From Arbacia lixula (taxonomy: Eukaryota > Echinodermata > Echinoidea > Arbacioida > Arbaciidae): a stretch of 64,000 nucleotides of DNA. The notes under the pieces were generated by a model. The model saw nothing but the letters and a program-made list of their open reading frames with translations, made no database searches and was not told the origin of the DNA. Location of the stretch: positions 8,741,943 through 8,805,942 of the forward strand of contig OZ022576.1 of assembly GCA_963669155.1 (NCBI GenBank). The letters are read 5' to 3'. The position numbers and the translations under genes were made by a program. How positions within the stretch are numbered: position 1 is the stretch's first letter; the number at the start of each line of letters is the position of its first letter. Below, piece after piece: positions 62,201 to 64,000 of this stretch.

Positions 62201-62775
62201 TTGCATTTGTTTACGAAAACTCTCCCATCGCATTTACCCCCCTGAAGTTGTACTCGGGTACGTAACGTACATAGGCTATTCGGACGAAGGTACGAGGGAG
62301 TGAGTTCGGGTAATAGAATGGCAGCGTGTTTACAAAAAAAAATCCCATTCACTGCGGTGCGAGCATGCATGAGTCGAGTCGGCTGTAATCACGCTGAACG
62401 TTTGAAAATGAACCGACACGGCTCTGATGCGCTGTGAATCGAAGCTGTTATTAGTTTGGTGCGAAAGAATGTTGTTTCCGGACGTTTAGGGGAAAAGGGC
62501 ATTACGGCAAACTGAAAATGGGGACGGCAACAAGTTGCCATAAGTATCATAATTTTGAGAGGGGCGACGCGGCAAGTAGAGGGGGCATTGCGGCAAATTG
62601 CCGTTTGCCGGTGGGTAATTCGAGCCCTGCAACAGGATGGCATCAGAAATTATGAGAATATTATGAATTGTGAAACATACCTGTAAAAATCTGCTTGGGT
62701 AAAGCCTGCCGGGAATTCTTGAGATAATCATCATGGATGTTGTGCAGAGCTCAACTTCTTGTAGAATGTTGACTC
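59262..62775 (-). CDS. Candidate gene: last two coding exons of an unrecognised small protein
   Basis: Exon 62681-62775 has a good acceptor (TTTTTATCATTACAG) and donor CAG/GTATGT. Exon 59262-59417 has a strong pyrimidine tract before TAG and ends at TGA 59262-59264. In the frame open through both, the protein ends in ALLMLLFGVGLSMF, a likely membrane segment, then a basic tail. A Met-Met pair in the first exon would give 69 residues beginning MMIISRIPGRLYPSRFLQ, arginine-rich and lacking acidic residues like a mitochondrial presequence. The frame is also open upstream, so a longer protein is possible. I recognise no family. The first exon has stops in the other two frames near its start. The intron holds two transposons. 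This rests on splice signals and an open frame only. Confidence 0.35.
59904..60061. mobile_element. 158-bp MITE
   Basis: GGAGGGTGTTTCATGAAC at the left mirrors GTTCATGAAACGCCCTCC at the right with one mismatch. The inner arms GTTGTCAGC and CTTGTCAGG are less exact. It is non-coding. Confidence 0.78.
60704..62629. mobile_element. 1.93-kb hAT-like non-autonomous element
   Basis: The left end CAGGCCTCGAAAG and the reverse complement of the right end, CAGGGCTCGAATT, match well and resemble hAT-type CAGGGCTCGAAATT ends. CAACAG flanks both ends exactly (60698-60703 and 62630-62635), a 6-bp rather than 8-bp duplication. GGGCA and GGCAA motifs cluster near both ends. No transposase frame is seen. 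It lies in the putative intron of the candidate - strand gene. Confidence 0.78.
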
Positions 62776-64000
62776 CTGTAATGATAAAAAGCAAACAGTA
62801 ACTATCAAACCAATCCATGTTCATTGTCACATAGGGAGAGGGAAAAGTCTCAGGGACCTTACCCAAACTGGAGAGACTGAATCATAGAGTGCTAGCCACA
62901 TGGTCAAGAGCAGAGAAAATTGCAGTGAAATATTTGTGCATGATCAGAATTTCATTACCACAGTATACTTTATCGATAATCATAATTTCTGAGGTACAAT
63001 TATATTTCCCACCAATATTTGCATCATTTTTCACCTCACTTGTCCCATACAAATCTTGGAAAGTCCTCACAAAATAAGCTGTTGAACAATCACAATCAAA
63101 ATCATTCGCTGAAAACCTTAAAAAACATTTCTCCTCGGCCGTGGACTCTTCGCTGCGCTGGTACGTAAAATGAGCTTTATTAGCATACGAAAAACAATTC
63201 GCAATGGGCATAGCCTTTATCCAAATCTTTTTTAGTTTTTACACACGTAAGACGTGTTAGTGCACATTGGTTTTCTGAGTTGATAGCATATTTAACGGGA
63301 CATGTGTGTAGTTCATCGTAAATGTTGCAAATAAGTTATAGATAGTGCGACATTTTATTTCGCCTCATGATTTAAAATAGCGCAATTATATTCTTACAGC
63401 ATTTTAGCAAGAATACATCGCGAGGGATCATTGTGTTCAAAGCTATGTGTATCCAAAACATGCTTTCGGCAGTGCTTTCGCTGATCTATTAATGAAGCAC
63501 CGTACGTATCTCAAACCTGGAAGTGAGGGAAAAACAAAGATTTAGAGCGACTTCAGTGAAAGATTAAACACCTTGGACCTTTGGATCTTGGATTCCAAAA
63601 ACTGCTTCAAATTGTGAGTAAACGATAATTTTTTTTAGTGTTTCTAGCAAATTAGATCTAGAGCGACGTAAGAAAGACGACCTATGATTGATTTCATGTC
63701 ATTTTGACAAATTAGTTTGTTGCACGTAATTGAAGTTTTGGGCCGTTTCGTTATACTTCGTAGTTCGTACACATGGCCGTGGAGTTTGTAGCTGGTGGTG
63801 TAATGCCATGGGGCCTTTGGGGTATCAGTCAACTTGTGTTGTGTGAGTTACATTACCACTACCAGGCCTTGAAAATACCATTGGCTTACTACACATCTTC
63901 TTGCCAATGGCATTGAAATAATTAGTCTCCTAATCCCATGGAACACACAATTTATCTATCATGATTCTTGTGATTGTCCTAATAAATCTAAGATTCTACA
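62776..64000. other. No gene established
   Basis: Would contain the 5' part of the candidate - strand gene if that is real, but I cannot place an exon. A - strand frame of 109 codons (62882-63211) has no recognisable domain. A + strand donor-like GTGAGT lies at 63614 without a supported coding exon. Confidence 0.4.

Noticed and set aside
63440..63613. Possible + strand first exon ending at a GTGAGT donor
   Set aside because: There is no coding content or promoter motif to support it, and GTGAGT alone is common.

Overview
The window is animal genomic DNA: spliced genes with GT-AG introns and long AT-rich introns crowded with transposons. The gene content (JAZF1, CDK5RAP3), abundant TACATGTA and ACCGGT motifs, intact CpG in repeats and the repeat style suggest a marine invertebrate, probably a deuterostome. 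An echinoderm is my best guess, held loosely.

Positions 1-5.6 kb hold the last four coding exons of a JAZF1 orthologue on the + strand, cut by the left window edge, followed by its 3' UTR. From 5.6 to 17.7 kb I see no protein-coding gene. That stretch contains small MITE-like elements, a decayed Ty3/Gypsy-type gag-pol relic (about 14.8-15.9 kb) and a decayed BEL/Pao-type gag-like relic (about 16.06-16.7 kb).

Positions 18.4-32.2 kb hold a complete CDK5RAP3 (C53/LZAP) gene on the - strand. It has 13 coding exons, all phase-consistent, encoding 497 residues. Its introns carry a 27-bp minisatellite, a 286-bp foldback, a 250-bp TTCTCC/TTC tract, a 0.7-kb tandem duplication, a 1.03-kb PIF/Harbinger-like element, a 0.87-kb pogo/mariner-like element and a 178-bp MITE.

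Positions 32.5-50.5 kb are the most unusual part. A hAT-like element with a perfect 8-bp target duplication spans 32,508-41,731. It encloses a head-to-tail array of four units of about 1.4-1.75 kb. About 0.7 kb beyond its right end lies a second array of five related units in the opposite orientation. Most units carry a tRNA-like head with box A and box B, paired TGACGTCA palindromes and Z-DNA-prone CG tracts. Between units lie copies of a 25-31-nt hairpin module whose stem changes in a compensatory way and keeps a G-U wobble in one sense only. I do not recognise this family as a named one.

Positions 51.7-53.9 kb are a 2.25-kb foldback-like element built almost wholly from ACTGGTTTCTACTGGT-type repeats, with matching termini and TA flanks. 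From 56 to 62.8 kb there may be the 3' part of a short - strand gene, with two well-formed exons that could encode a small membrane protein. Its intron holds a 158-bp MITE and a 1.93-kb hAT-like element. The rest is intergenic sequence in which I recognise nothing.
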